A DNA stretch of 64,000 nucleotides from Hymenobacter plasmatis (lineage in GTDB: Bacteria; Bacteroidota; Bacteroidia; Cytophagales; Hymenobacteraceae). Position numbers and translations under genes: made by a program. The notes under the pieces are model-generated. The model did no database searches, was not told the DNA's origin, and worked only from the letters and a program-made list of their open reading frames with translations. The stretch lies in NCBI RefSeq assembly GCF_020711255.1, contig NZ_JAJFAW010000009.1, forward strand, positions 62,001 through 126,000, given 5' to 3'. Positions 7,739 through 16,783 of this stretch are shown here, piece after piece (positions within the stretch are counted from its first letter, which is position 1; each line of letters starts with the position of its first letter).

Positions 7739-10387
7739 CTACCGACTTCCCACGCTGCCCTTGCCCGGAGCAGGCGCCGCACTGCGGGGGCTTTCGGGCG
7801 GGCCGAGGTAGCTGGCGGGCAGCTCGCCGCGGTGCACCACCAGCTTTTCGAGCACCACGCCGGGGTCGACGCGCCAGAACTTGAGCACGTGCGGGCCTGC
7901 TGCCGCGAGGTTGTGCTGCGAGGTTTTGATGATGATGTTATCGGCCACGGCCTGCTCCCAGGGGCGGTTGCCATTATCGGGTTTCAGACCAGTGTGCAAA
8001 TTGATGATTTGCGGGGCTTCATCGTCGATGGAAACGGCATAGCGCAGGCCTTGGGTATTGGTGAAATCCAGGGTTGGCGCGAAGTAGGCGCGCACGGTGA
8101 TGGGCCCGGCCTGCTTCAAGGTTACCTGGTATTCGAGGTGGGGCGAGGCGCCACTAGGTGTGGTTTGCGGCGCGGCCGTGACGGGGAAAGTGGTTACCCC
8201 ACCCAGCGTTCGGCCCAAGTCCGGTAGGTGCTGCCAGGTTACGGGGCCAGCACCTACGGCTTTGGTGTAATGCTCCGCTTCGATGGATACGTAGCCATCA
8301 TTCTCCACAAAGCCAGTGCCGGGACTAGCCGAAACGGACGGCTTGGCGGTGGTGGCTGGAGCTACCGGCGCTGCGGAAGCTGCGGCCGTGGCGGGCCCGG
8401 CCAGCGTTTGCACCTCGGGCATTTTGTCTACCGGGGGCTGCTGCCAGTTGGTGTAGCCAATGTGGGTCTGGTCCATCATGTGGTTCCACTTACCACCGGC
8501 CACGGCATGGTAGCGGCGCGTGATTTCGGCATCTTTCGCAAACAGCGCTTTGACTTTTTCGGCCAGCTCGTTGGTGTTGGGCTGGCTTTTTTGGGCGGCC
8601 TGGCGGTTCAGGGCTACGGTGTAATAGAGCTCGTTGAGATTGGCACAGGCCTGCACCGGGTGCAGCACCAGCTCATAGTAAGCATCGCGGCTGCCGGCTG
8701 GTATTTTCTGGTTGACGGCCTCGGCGCGGGCCAGCAGCTGGTTGTAGTCGCTCACCACGGTGACCCACTCGCCGGTAGCTAGGTTATAGGTTTCGGGCGT
8801 AAGCAGCTCGGGCTTGCGGCGGGCATTGTACTTGGCGTATTTGGCCAGGATGTCGCCTATTTCGGTGGCCTGCGTGGGGCCAAACTGTTGGGCGGCCCAG
8901 CGCTGGGTGTAGGCCGCCACGCCGGTGGCGGGAATGCGGTCGGGGTTCCAGGCATAGTCGAGGAAGAAGCTGATGGGCAGTTCCATGGGCTTGAGGTCGC
9001 CCACGTTCACAATCCAAATTTGGTCGGCGCCATAGGCTTTGGCCAGGTGCATTTGCTCCCAAATGCGGGGCAGCGGGTTAGTGTTTACCCACTTGTAATT
9101 GCGCGGGCCGCCCACGTAGTCGAAGTGGTAGTAGATGCCGTAGCCGCCCTGGCGGGGCTTCTCGCCCGGCTTGGGCAGCTTGCGGATGTTGCCCCAGTTG
9201 TCGTCGCAGAGCAGCAGGGTCACGTCGTCGGGCACGCGCATGCCCTTGTCGTAGTAGTCCTGCACTTCCTTGTAGAGGGCCCAGAGCTGGGGCGTTTGGG
9301 CGGCGGGCTTGTGGGTTTCTTGAGCCAGAATTTTGCGCTGGTCGGCCACTATTTTTTCGAGCAGGGCAATGTTGCTGCCCTCGCTCATGGGCTCGTCGCC
9401 GTCGCCGCGCATGCCCACGGTCACGATGCTTTCGTGGGTGCCCATATTTTTGATGCCCTGGCGCCAGAATTCGCGCAGGGTGCTGTCGTTGGTTTGGTAA
9501 TTCCAGGCGCCTTTGCCGTAGCGCTTCCACTCCTGCTGGGCGCGCAGCATGGGCTCGTGGTGCGAGGTGCCCATCACGATGCCGTATTCATCGGCAAGCA
9601 CGGGGCTTTGCTTGTCGTCGTCGTTGAAGGCGTTGCCCCACATGGCGGGCCACAGGTAGTTGCCCTTGAGCCGCAAAATCAGCTCAAACACGTGGACGTA
9701 CATCTTGGAGTTGATGCCGCCGAACTTCTCCTTGGCCCAACCCGAAAGCGCGGGCGCTTCGTCGTTGAGGAAAATGCCGCGGTACTTCACCGCCGGCTCG
9801 CCCAGCGTGTACCGGGCCGGGCTCACGTACAGCGCGTTTTGCGGCTTCACGGGCACATCGGCCCACCAGTACCAGGGCGATACCCCAATTTGCTGCGACA
9901 AATCATAAATCCCGAAAATGGTGCCGCGCTTGTCACTACCGGCAATCACCAACGCGCGCTCCACGCCGGGCATGGGGTTCTCCACCACTTGCCGTACGAA
10001 GGTTTCCCAGCGCCCGGCCACCGCCTTCACATCGAGCTTTTTTTGCTGCACGAGTTGGTCGATGAGCGGGCTTTTGCCGATGGTGCCAATGAGCACTACC
10101 TCCGCTCCCGTCGGCTTGGCCGTACCAAAGCGCGGCTCAATTTTCGTCACACGCTGCACGTCGGCCTGTAAGTCCTTTGCGGCGCGCAGCACGCCCGGCC
10201 AGTCACTGGCGCTGGCATAGATGGCGGCGGCTTTGCCGCCCGCCGCCAGCGTGAAAGCGCCTTTGCCTTTCGTAGCTGATACGGTTGAAGCACCCAAGGG
10301 CAGCGTCTGGGCCAGCGCATTGCTGGCGGCAAACAGCACAGCCAACAGCAGCAATAAAAGGCGAAATTTGAGGGATAGTGTCTTCAT
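7739..10387 (-). CDS. GH115 xylan alpha-1,2-(4-O-methyl)glucuronidase
   Basis: 882 residues with a signal peptide (MKTLSLKFRLLLLLLAVLFAASNALAQ, read in parts), so periplasmic or exported. The N-terminal alpha/beta domain and barrel carry GH115 hallmarks: KRGTIFGIYDLSQQIGVSPW, YWWADVPV, the FLNDEAP segment, LKGNYLWPAMWGNAF, GTSHHEPM and VTVGMRGDGDEPM. A C-terminal beta-sandwich begins near FVENDGYVSIEAEHY, the usual GH115 C-terminal domain. The family removes glucuronate from internal as well as terminal xylose units of polymeric xylan, which complements the GH67 enzyme encoded at 28864-30990. It is the last carbohydrase of the locus. I cannot assign the catalytic acids with certainty by eye. 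Confidence 0.92.
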   Translation of the reverse strand: MKTLSLKFRLLLLLLAVLFAASNALAQTLPLGASTVSATKGKGAFTLAAGGKAAAIYASASDWPGVLRAAKDLQADVQRVTKIEPRFGTAKPTGAEVVLIGTIGKSPLIDQLVQQKKLDVKAVAGRWETFVRQVVENPMPGVERALVIAGSDKRGTIFGIYDLSQQIGVSPWYWWADVPVKPQNALYVSPARYTLGEPAVKYRGIFLNDEAPALSGWAKEKFGGINSKMYVHVFELILRLKGNYLWPAMWGNAFNDDDKQSPVLADEYGIVMGTSHHEPMLRAQQEWKRYGKGAWNYQTNDSTLREFWRQGIKNMGTHESIVTVGMRGDGDEPMSEGSNIALLEKIVADQRKILAQETHKPAAQTPQLWALYKEVQDYYDKGMRVPDDVTLLLCDDNWGNIRKLPKPGEKPRQGGYGIYYHFDYVGGPRNYKWVNTNPLPRIWEQMHLAKAYGADQIWIVNVGDLKPMELPISFFLDYAWNPDRIPATGVAAYTQRWAAQQFGPTQATEIGDILAKYAKYNARRKPELLTPETYNLATGEWVTVVSDYNQLLARAEAVNQKIPAGSRDAYYELVLHPVQACANLNELYYTVALNRQAAQKSQPNTNELAEKVKALFAKDAEITRRYHAVAGGKWNHMMDQTHIGYTNWQQPPVDKMPEVQTLAGPATAAASAAPVAPATTAKPSVSASPGTGFVENDGYVSIEAEHYTKAVGAGPVTWQHLPDLGRTLGGVTTFPVTAAPQTTPSGASPHLEYQVTLKQAGPITVRAYFAPTLDFTNTQGLRYAVSIDDEAPQIINLHTGLKPDNGNRPWEQAVADNIIIKTSQHNLAAAGPHVLKFWRVDPGVVLEKLVVHRGELPASYLGPPESPRSAAPAPGKGSVGSR

Positions 10388-10422
10388 AGTTTCACCAACG
10401 ATTAATGCAGTTAACAAAGGCT

Positions 10423-10514
10423 GTCATGCTGAGCCTGTCGAAGCATCTCGCGTGCATCGTTGAGCTATCTTGATTACTACTGCACGCGAGATGCTTCGAC
10501 AGGCTCAGCATGAC
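10423..10514. repeat. GTCATGCTGAGC inverted-repeat pair between GH10 and GH115
   Basis: The left arm GTCATGCTGAGCCTGTCGAA(GCATCTCGCGTGCA) is matched by its exact reverse complement ending at 10514, with a spacer of about 25 bp. Variant with CCTGTCG in the arm. The RNA would fold into a long hairpin without a T tract. Confidence 0.85.
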
Positions 10515-10561
10515 GGTCTATTAAGATTCACGGAGTACTGGCTTCCAGCGCCTTTTGCTTG

Positions 10562-11704
10562 CTAAAACTTCACCACCTCATAGAAAGCCTTCTTGGGCTT
10601 CTGATTCTGGTCGAAGAGCAGCGGGTAGTTTTTGCGGCCGGCCACGGGGTAGGTATCCAGCCAGGTGTATTTGTCGGAGATGTTCCAGAAGGTGACGCCG
10701 GTGATGACGTTCTTGTAGTCGCGGAACACCTTGAAAAACATCTTGTACTGGTCCGCCTGCTTCTGCTCCAGCTCGGGCGTGTAAGCGTCCGACTCGCCGG
10801 GGCGCTTTTCGCGGCGGTTCTTTTCCCAGGGATAAATCGACACGTCGAGCTCGGTTATCTGGATTTTCAACCCCAGGGACTTATACCGGTCCAGGGCCGT
10901 GCGCAGCTCCTTTTCGGTGGGCTCCTGCAGCGACCAGTGCCCCTGCAGGCCCACGCCATCAATCGGTATTTTGGCGTCCTTCAGCTTCTTGAGCAGCTTG
11001 TAGATTCGCTCGCGCTTCTCGGGCCGCTCGGTGTTGTAGTCGTTGTAGAATAGCTGGGCCTTGGGGTCGGCCGCGTGGGCGTATTCGAAGGCTTTGGGAA
11101 TGAAGTCCTCGCCGCAGATTTTGTACCACTCCGAGTTGCGCAGAAACTGCGTGCTGTCGTCGGCAATGGCTTCGTTCACCACGTCCCAGGCGTAGATTTT
11201 GCCCTTGTAGCGCTTTACCACGGTATCGATGTGGCTCTTGAGCCGCTTGAGCAGCACTTCTTTGCTCACGGTCGTGCCGTCGGCGTTCTTGAACAGCCAC
11301 TTCGGCGTCTGCTCGTGCCAGAGCAGGTTGTGGCCCCGTACGCGCAGCTTGTTGGTCTGGGCAAACTGCACGATTTCGTCGGCATCCTTCCAGAAGTAGC
11401 GGTTTTCCTCCGGGTGAATCGGACCCATTTTCATGGCATTCTCCGGCGTGATGCTGTTGAACTGCTGCTTAATCAGCTCGCCTTCCGCCCCTTTCAGGCC
11501 CTGGGGCGAAACGGCCACCCCGATGGGGAAATAGTCTTTGTAATAGTCCTTGAGGCCTTTCATAGCGGGAGCCTGCGTGGGCACCGACTGCGCATGGGCC
11601 AGTGAGGCCACATCGTAGCGGCTGTTCAGCGCCCCCAGACCGCCCATTATCAGGCTACCGAGAATCAAGCGACGCAGCGGGGTAGCAAGAAGTGTGTTTT
11701 TCAT
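10562..11704 (-). CDS. GH10 endo-beta-1,4-xylanase
   Basis: Cleaves the xylan backbone with retention. The 380-residue protein has an N-terminal export signal (MKNTLLATPLRRLILGSLIM...) and a single GH10 barrel: FNSITPENAMKM, RGHNLLWHEQTPKWL, WDVVNEAIAD with the acid/base Glu at about 178, GVGLQGHWSL, and ITELDVSIYPW with the nucleophile Glu at about 285. No carbohydrate-binding module is visible. An in-frame ATG nine codons upstream (11731) lies in an intergenic repeat and was not used. The signal has an Arg pair and hydrophobic stretch but no clear lipobox. Flanked on both sides by repeat pairs, so it may be transcribed separately from GH51. Confidence 0.95.
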   Translation of the reverse strand: MKNTLLATPLRRLILGSLIMGGLGALNSRYDVASLAHAQSVPTQAPAMKGLKDYYKDYFPIGVAVSPQGLKGAEGELIKQQFNSITPENAMKMGPIHPEENRYFWKDADEIVQFAQTNKLRVRGHNLLWHEQTPKWLFKNADGTTVSKEVLLKRLKSHIDTVVKRYKGKIYAWDVVNEAIADDSTQFLRNSEWYKICGEDFIPKAFEYAHAADPKAQLFYNDYNTERPEKRERIYKLLKKLKDAKIPIDGVGLQGHWSLQEPTEKELRTALDRYKSLGLKIQITELDVSIYPWEKNRREKRPGESDAYTPELEQKQADQYKMFFKVFRDYKNVITGVTFWNISDKYTWLDTYPVAGRKNYPLLFDQNQKPKKAFYEVVKF

Positions 11705-11726
11705 AAAGGTTTCGCAAAAAAGGAAC

Positions 11727-11820
11727 GTCATGCTGAGCGCAGCCGAAGCATCTCGCTCGCATCGTCCTCACGGATGGATTACTACCACACGCGAGATGCT
11801 TCGGCTGCGCTCAGCATGAC
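11727..11820. repeat. GTCATGCTGAGC inverted-repeat pair between GH51 and GH10
   Basis: Arms GTCATGCTGAGCGCAGCCGA(AGCATCTCGC) and the exact complement ending at 11820. It fills nearly the whole spacer between the two glycosidase genes. Confidence 0.85.
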
Positions 11821-11834
11821 TTACTGATGAGTGT

Positions 11835-13397
11835 TTACCGCAGCTCCAGCATCACTACCGACTTGGGCGGCAGTTCCACGGCCAGCTTATCACCGCGCTT
11901 TTTGGCGCCTGCGAAGCTGGCCAGCTTCACCGCATTGGGCTTGTCAAAGGTGTTGTAATCGTTGATTTTGGCAGAGGTCAGAATGCGGCCGGTCACATTT
12001 TTCCAGTTCACACCCGCCAGCGCCGTTTCCAATTTGAGCGTCTTATGAGGGTCAAGGTTCACGAGTGAAATATGTACGGCGCCTTTAGCATCTTTAGAGG
12101 CTGAAGCATTCAAGGCCGGGATTTTCTGGTCCCCCATTACATAATCGGGACTAGTAAACTGCAGTGGTAGATACTGCGCGTCCTGGTGCACCTGGTACAG
12201 GTCAAACACGTGGTAGGTGGGCGTGAGCAGCATCTTCTCCTTGTCGGTGAGAATGACAGCCTGTAGCACATTCACAGCCTGGGCTAGGTTGGCGCCACGC
12301 ACCCGGTCGCAGTGGTTGTTGAAAATGTTGAGCGTGGTGCCGGCTACCAGCGCGTCGCGCAGGGAATTTTGCTGGTACAGGAAACCAGGGTTGGTGCCGG
12401 GCTCCACGTCGGTCCACACGCCCCACTCGTCTACCAGCAGCGCTACCTTTTTGTCCTTGTCGTACTTGTCCATGATGACGGCGTGCTTGGTCACGACGGC
12501 CTCCATTTTCAGGCAGTTTTTCAGGGTGTTGAAGTATTGGGCTTCGTCGAAATTGGTGGCCGAGCCCTTGCTGCCGGTCCAGCTGCCGGTGGGCAACGTG
12601 TACTGGTGCAGGGTGAGGCCCCACATCTGGTTGAGCGGGATGTTTTTCATGCACGTCTCCGTCCAGTTGGCGTCGTCGCCGTTGGCGCCACTCACGATTT
12701 TCTTGAGCGGCGGCGAGGCCGGGTAGTTGTGAGCGAAGGTGGCGTAGCGCTTATACACGTCGGTGTAGTACTGGGCTGTCATGTTGCCGCCGCAGCCCCA
12801 GCTCTCGTTGCCGATGCCCCACCAGCTCACTTTGTAAGGTTCGGGGTGGCCGTTTTTGCGGCGCTCCAGTACCAGTGGGGTGTCGTCGTTGGAGTTGAGG
12901 TACTCCATCCAGCCGGCCATTTCCTGCACCGTGCCGCTGCCCACGTTGGCGGCCAGGTAAGGCTCGGTGCCGAGCAGGCTGCACAGTTCCAGAAATTCGT
13001 GGGTGCCGAAGCTGTTATCCTCCAGGTTATTGCCCCACCACATGTTCAGCATTTTGGGGCGCTGGGCCGTGGGGCCTATGCCATCGTGCCAGTGGTAGGT
13101 ATCGGCAAAGCAGCCGCCGGGCCAGCGCAGGTTGGGCACCTTGATTTTCTTGAGGGCCTCGACCACGTCCATCCGGATGCGGCCTTGCTTGGGCACGTTC
13201 AGCTTTTCGTCGACCCAAAAACCACCGTAAATGCAGCGGCCTAAATGCTCGGCAAAGTGCCCGTAGATGTGCTTGCTGATTTGCAGCTTGGGGTCTCCGG
13301 CCTGCACGGCCATTTGAATGGTTTGGCCCGCCGCTCCAGTAGAAGCAGCGAGGCCCAGGGTGGTGGCAAAAGCGGCCAGGCGCTTGGAGAAGGTCAT
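11835..13397 (-). CDS. GH51 alpha-L-arabinofuranosidase
   Basis: Releases arabinofuranose side chains from arabinoxylan or arabinan fragments. 520 residues with a signal peptide (MTFSKRLAAFATTLGLAAST...GQ). GH51 landmarks: GHFAEHLGRCIYGGFWV, LRWPGGCFADTYHWHDGIGP, the acid/base motif WWGIGNESWGCGG (Glu about 198) and the nucleophile motif LLVDEWGVW (Glu about 324), then a C-terminal beta-sandwich. The start at 13397 was chosen because translation from it gives a signal peptide; the open frame upstream of it has only non-ATG starts and unusual composition. It lies between two repeat-containing gaps in the xylan locus. Confidence 0.95.
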   Translation of the reverse strand: MTFSKRLAAFATTLGLAASTGAAGQTIQMAVQAGDPKLQISKHIYGHFAEHLGRCIYGGFWVDEKLNVPKQGRIRMDVVEALKKIKVPNLRWPGGCFADTYHWHDGIGPTAQRPKMLNMWWGNNLEDNSFGTHEFLELCSLLGTEPYLAANVGSGTVQEMAGWMEYLNSNDDTPLVLERRKNGHPEPYKVSWWGIGNESWGCGGNMTAQYYTDVYKRYATFAHNYPASPPLKKIVSGANGDDANWTETCMKNIPLNQMWGLTLHQYTLPTGSWTGSKGSATNFDEAQYFNTLKNCLKMEAVVTKHAVIMDKYDKDKKVALLVDEWGVWTDVEPGTNPGFLYQQNSLRDALVAGTTLNIFNNHCDRVRGANLAQAVNVLQAVILTDKEKMLLTPTYHVFDLYQVHQDAQYLPLQFTSPDYVMGDQKIPALNASASKDAKGAVHISLVNLDPHKTLKLETALAGVNWKNVTGRILTSAKINDYNTFDKPNAVKLASFAGAKKRGDKLAVELPPKSVVMLELR

Positions 13398-13456
13398 AAA
13401 AAGAAGAAATGCACCAAATGTCAATGAATGGCCCAAAAGAAGCCTCAAACGAACCA

Positions 13457-13570
13457 GCCGGCAAAGCGGCGTTCCGGCCTGCAAACCCCTGGGGCCTGCG
13501 TGAAGCCCAGACCCGCTCACCAACGGGCCTGTGCTTCGTGCCGGAACGCCGAAGCCGCCTACTGGCCGGC
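13457..13570. repeat. Imperfect GC-rich inverted repeat
   Basis: GCCGGC-AAA-GCGGCGTTCCGGC on the left faces GCCGGAACGCCGAAGCCGCC...GGCCGGC on the right. The arms can pair over roughly 20 positions with interruptions. I see no second copy in the window. Confidence 0.5.
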
Positions 13571-13672
13571 GAGCTATTGCAGGCCCGCTACAGTCGGCAC
13601 CAACTTCCCCAGCTAGTCGCGTTGCTGTTCCCACCACGCGGCGGCTGGCCGGTTCAGTTTTTGCAGATGAAC

Positions 13673-13760
13673 GTCATGCTGAGCGCAGCCGAAGCATCTC
13701 TACCGCGAGAGTAATTAATTACTGCTGCACGCGAGATGCTTCGGCTTCGCTCAGCATGAC
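13673..13760. repeat. GTCATGCTGAGC inverted-repeat pair upstream of GH51
   Basis: Arms GTCATGCTGAGCGCAGCCGA and the matching right arm ending TCAGCATGAC at 13760, with one change in the arm (GCTTCGCTC against GCTGCGCTC). Confidence 0.85.
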
Positions 13761-13776
13761 AGTCTTTTTCTAAAAC

Positions 13777-15108
13777 TTAGATGTATTGGTTGATAATGGC
13801 TTCCAGCCACTCCTGCTTGCCGCTTTTCGGCGTGGGTTCGCCGCTCTTCATGGCGATGGTGCGCAGGTCTTCCAGGCTCAATTCGCCGCGCTCATACGCT
13901 GCGCCTTCACCCGAATCGAACGAGGCGTATCGCTCCTTGCGGAACTTGCGGTAGGGCGACTTTTCGAGGATGTCGTTGGCCACGACCAGGGCGCGGGCGA
14001 AGGTGTCCATGCCCGAGATATGGGCGATGAAGATGTCCTCCAGGTCGGTGGAGTTGCGGCGGGTTTTGGCGTCGAAGTTGATGCCACCGGGCTTGATGCC
14101 GCCGTGCTCCAGAATGATGAGCATGGACTCGGTCAGCTCGTTGAGGTTGTTGGGAAACTGGTCGGTGTCCCAGCCATTCTGGTAGTCGCCGCGGTTGGCA
14201 TCCATGCTGCCCAGCATGTTGGCGTCGGCCGCTACCTGCAGCTCGTGCTGGAAGGTGTGGCCGGCCAGCGTGGCGTGGTTCACTTCCAGGTTCAGCATGA
14301 AGTCGTTTTCCAGGCCGTGCTCCTTCAAAAAGCCGATGACGGTGGCCGCGTCGAAGTCGTACTGGTGCTTGGTGGGCTCGGCCGGCTTGGGCTCGATGAA
14401 GAATTTGCCCTTGAAGCCTTGCTTACGGGCGTAGTCGCGGGCCATGGTCAGGAAGCGGCCCATGTGGGCCTGCTCGCGCTTCATGTCCGTGTTGAGCAGG
14501 GTCATGTAGCCTTCGCGGCCGCCCCAGAACACGTAGTTCTCGCCGTTCAGGGCAATGGTCGCGTCGATGGCATTCTTGACCTGCGTGGCCGCATGGGCCA
14601 CCACCTGGAAGTCGGGGTTGGTGCTGGCGCCGTTCATGTAGCGCGGGTTCGAAAACACGTTGGCCGTGCCCCAGAGCAGCTTCACGCCCGAGGCGGTCTG
14701 ATGCTCCTTGGCGTAGTCCACGATGGTTTGCAGGTTGCGCTCGTACTCGTCGAGCGAGTCCCCTTCCTCCACCAAGTCAATGTCGTGGAAGCAGTAGTAG
14801 GGCGTGCCGAGCTTGGTGAAAAACTCAAACGCGGCGTCCATCTTGTCCTTGGCGCGGCCGATGATTTCGTGGTGCGTATCCCAGGCAAACTGCTTGGTGC
14901 CAGGCCCGAACGGGTCTCCGCCGGTGCCGGTGAAGGTGTGCCAGTACGACACGGCGAAGCGCAGATGCTCCTTCATGGTCTTGCCGGCTACCATGCGGTT
15001 TTCGTCGTACCACTTAAAGGCCAGTGGATTGTCCGACTCGCGCCCTTCGAAGCGGATGGTGTCGATGCCCGTAAAAAATTCGGTTTTAGAAAGCGTGCTG
15101 CTTGACAT
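13777..15108 (-). CDS. xylA: Xylose isomerase
   Basis: Converts D-xylose to D-xylulose in the cytoplasm. The 443-residue protein has the class II pattern: [15 protein letters not shown] at the start, [16 protein letters not shown] with the active-site His, [15 protein letters not shown], the metal-binding [19 protein letters not shown] and [13 protein letters not shown], and the terminal [12 protein letters not shown] metal site. The ATG lies inside the 3' end of xylB, giving a 23-nt overlap, so the pair is co-transcribed and probably translationally coupled. The product passes directly to XylB. Confidence 0.97.
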   Translation of the reverse strand: MSSSTLSKTEFFTGIDTIRFEGRESDNPLAFKWYDENRMVAGKTMKEHLRFAVSYWHTFTGTGGDPFGPGTKQFAWDTHHEIIGRAKDKMDAAFEFFTKLGTPYYCFHDIDLVEEGDSLDEYERNLQTIVDYAKEHQTASGVKLLWGTANVFSNPRYMNGASTNPDFQVVAHAATQVKNAIDATIALNGENYVFWGGREGYMTLLNTDMKREQAHMGRFLTMARDYARKQGFKGKFFIEPKPAEPTKHQYDFDAATVIGFLKEHGLENDFMLNLEVNHATLAGHTFQHELQVAADANMLGSMDANRGDYQNGWDTDQFPNNLNELTESMLIILEHGGIKPGGINFDAKTRRNSTDLEDIFIAHISGMDTFARALVVANDILEKSPYRKFRKERYASFDSGEGAAYERGELSLEDLRTIAMKSGEPTPKSGKQEWLEAIINQYI

Positions 15109-16609
15109 GGGAAGGAGTGGTTGGGTTAGGAATAAGTTGAGATAAAGCGTTTTGCCAGCGGCCGTAAGCGGCTTGGTATTGTTCGCGCAGCCGGTCGGTG
15201 GGCTCCACGGTCAGAATGCGTTCGAGGCCGGTAAAGGCTTCGGTGGGGCTGGCGTACACGCCGGCGCCGACGCCCGCGCCGCGCGCCGCACCCTGGGCCG
15301 CGTCGGTGTTGTAGAGCTCCAGCTCCACGTTGCCGCTATTCACGAAGGCTTCGCGGAACACCGGGCTCAGGAACATGTTGGCGTTGCCGGCGCGCACTTT
15401 ACGCACCTGCACCCCCGAGGCCCGCATGATGTCCATGCCGTAGTTCAAGGCGAACACAATGCCCTCCTGGGCGGCGCGCAGCACGTGCGGCTGGTGGTGA
15501 ATGTTGAAGTTGAGCCCGCGCAGTTCGGCGTCGGCCGGGCGATTTTCGAGGATGCGCTCCACGCCGTTGCCGAAGGGCAGAAACACGAGGCCCTCCGCTC
15601 CTATCGGCGCCTGGGCGGCCAGCTGGTTCATCTGGTCGTAGGGCAGCTCGCCCACGATTTTGCGCAGCCAGCTGTTGAGGATGCCCGTGCCGTTCAGGCA
15701 CATGAGCACGCCGTTGCGGGGCTGCTCGGGCGTGCTGTTTACGTGCACGAAGGAATTCACGCGGGAGCGCGGGTCGGGCGTATTGGTCTCGTTGATGCCG
15801 TAGACCACGCCGCTCGTGCCGCCCGTGGCCGCCACCTCGCCGGGGTGCAGCACATTCAGCGAAAAGGCGTTGTTGGGCTGGTCGCCGGCCCGGTAGCTGA
15901 TGGGCGTACCGGCCGTGAGGCCCAGCTCCTGCGCCGCCTCATGGCTCAGGTGTCCCTGCACCGAAAAGGTGTCCACCACCTCGGGCAGCAAGTCGGCGCT
16001 GATGCCGTAGTAGTCGAGCAAATCCTGGGCGATGGCCTGCTTCTTGAAGTTCCAGAACACGCCCTCCGACAAGCCCGACACCGTGGTTTGCAGCTCGCCC
16101 GTCAGTTTGAAGGCGATGTAGTCGCCGGGCAGCTGAATCTTGTGAATCTGGGCGTAAATCTCGGGCTCGTTTTCCCGCACCCACTTCAATTTGGAAGCGG
16201 TAAAATTACCCGGCGAGTTTAGGAAGTTGGTCAGGCAATACTCCTCCCCCAACGCCTCAAAAGCCTTATCACCGTATTCCACGGCCCGGCTATCGCACCA
16301 GATAATGGCGGGGCGCAGCACCTTGCCGTCCTTGTCAATCAGGACCAGCCCGTGCATCTGGTAGGTGATGCCGATGCCGGCCACCAGGTCCGTATCGAAG
16401 CCGTAGTCGGCCTTGAGTTGGGCGGTGGCATTCACACACTCCTGCCACCAGCGCTCGGGGCGCTGCTCAGCCCAGTTGGGCTGGGGCACGGTGATTTCCA
16501 TCTCCTTTTTGGGCGATATGGCCGCGGCCACGCACTTGCCGGTGTGAATGTCGAGCAGGGAAGCTTTGATGGAAGAGCTACCGATGTCGTAGCCGAGGAG
16601 GTATTTCAT
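15086..16609 (-). CDS. xylB: Xylulokinase (FGGY family)
   Basis: Phosphorylates D-xylulose to xylulose 5-phosphate. 507 residues. The N-terminal FGGY phosphate-binding motif is [14 protein letters not shown]; other landmarks are [14 protein letters not shown], the catalytic [12 protein letters not shown]sp, [10 protein letters not shown] (second phosphate loop) and the C-terminal adenosine motif region [11 protein letters not shown]. The last residues overlap xylA by 23 nt. The gene begins downstream of a repeat pair that separates it from GH3. Related FGGY kinases (for example L-ribulokinase) are less likely given the xylA partner. Confidence 0.95.
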   Translation of the reverse strand: MKYLLGYDIGSSSIKASLLDIHTGKCVAAAISPKKEMEITVPQPNWAEQRPERWWQECVNATAQLKADYGFDTDLVAGIGITYQMHGLVLIDKDGKVLRPAIIWCDSRAVEYGDKAFEALGEEYCLTNFLNSPGNFTASKLKWVRENEPEIYAQIHKIQLPGDYIAFKLTGELQTTVSGLSEGVFWNFKKQAIAQDLLDYYGISADLLPEVVDTFSVQGHLSHEAAQELGLTAGTPISYRAGDQPNNAFSLNVLHPGEVAATGGTSGVVYGINETNTPDPRSRVNSFVHVNSTPEQPRNGVLMCLNGTGILNSWLRKIVGELPYDQMNQLAAQAPIGAEGLVFLPFGNGVERILENRPADAELRGLNFNIHHQPHVLRAAQEGIVFALNYGMDIMRASGVQVRKVRAGNANMFLSPVFREAFVNSGNVELELYNTDAAQGAARGAGVGAGVYASPTEAFTGLERILTVEPTDRLREQYQAAYGRWQNALSQLIPNPTTPSHVKQHAF

Positions 16610-16651
16610 AGTTAATACAGATTGATAGAAGTCGTCATGTTAAATAAGGCA

Positions 16652-16746
16652 GTCATGCTGAGCGCAGTCGAAGCATCTAGCGGGCTTCGTTGCAATGGCA
16701 TTGATTAGTTGCGCGAGCGAGATGCTTCGACTGCGCTCAGCATGAC
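16652..16746. repeat. GTCATGCTGAGC inverted-repeat pair between GH3 and xylB
   Basis: Arms GTCATGCTGAGCGCAGTCGA(AGCATCT) and the complement ending CATGAC at 16746. The variant arm reads GCAGTCG, with the compensating change on the other arm, so the two arms co-vary. Confidence 0.85.
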
Positions 16747-16783
16747 GGGCTTTTTAAGCGTTTTTTAATGACGTACTAGAATT

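Larger units (their letters stand above)
13398..13776. other. Gap between xylA and GH51: two repeat elements, no gene
   Basis: This 379-bp gap holds an imperfect inverted element at 13457-13570 (GCCGGC...GCGTTCCGGC facing GCCGGAACGC...GGCCGGC) and a GTCATGCTGAGC pair at 13673-13760. I see no coding frame with family features and no clear promoter box. Confidence 0.6.

Noticed and set aside
10423..10514. Repeat hairpin as an intrinsic terminator
   Set aside because: The stem is strong but neither side has a T tract, and the same element is found in many places unrelated to gene ends; kept as a repeat.
13398..13637. Eighty-codon extension of the GH51 gene
   Set aside because: It starts with GTG, is Gly/Arg-rich, and would bury the evident signal peptide that starts at 13397.
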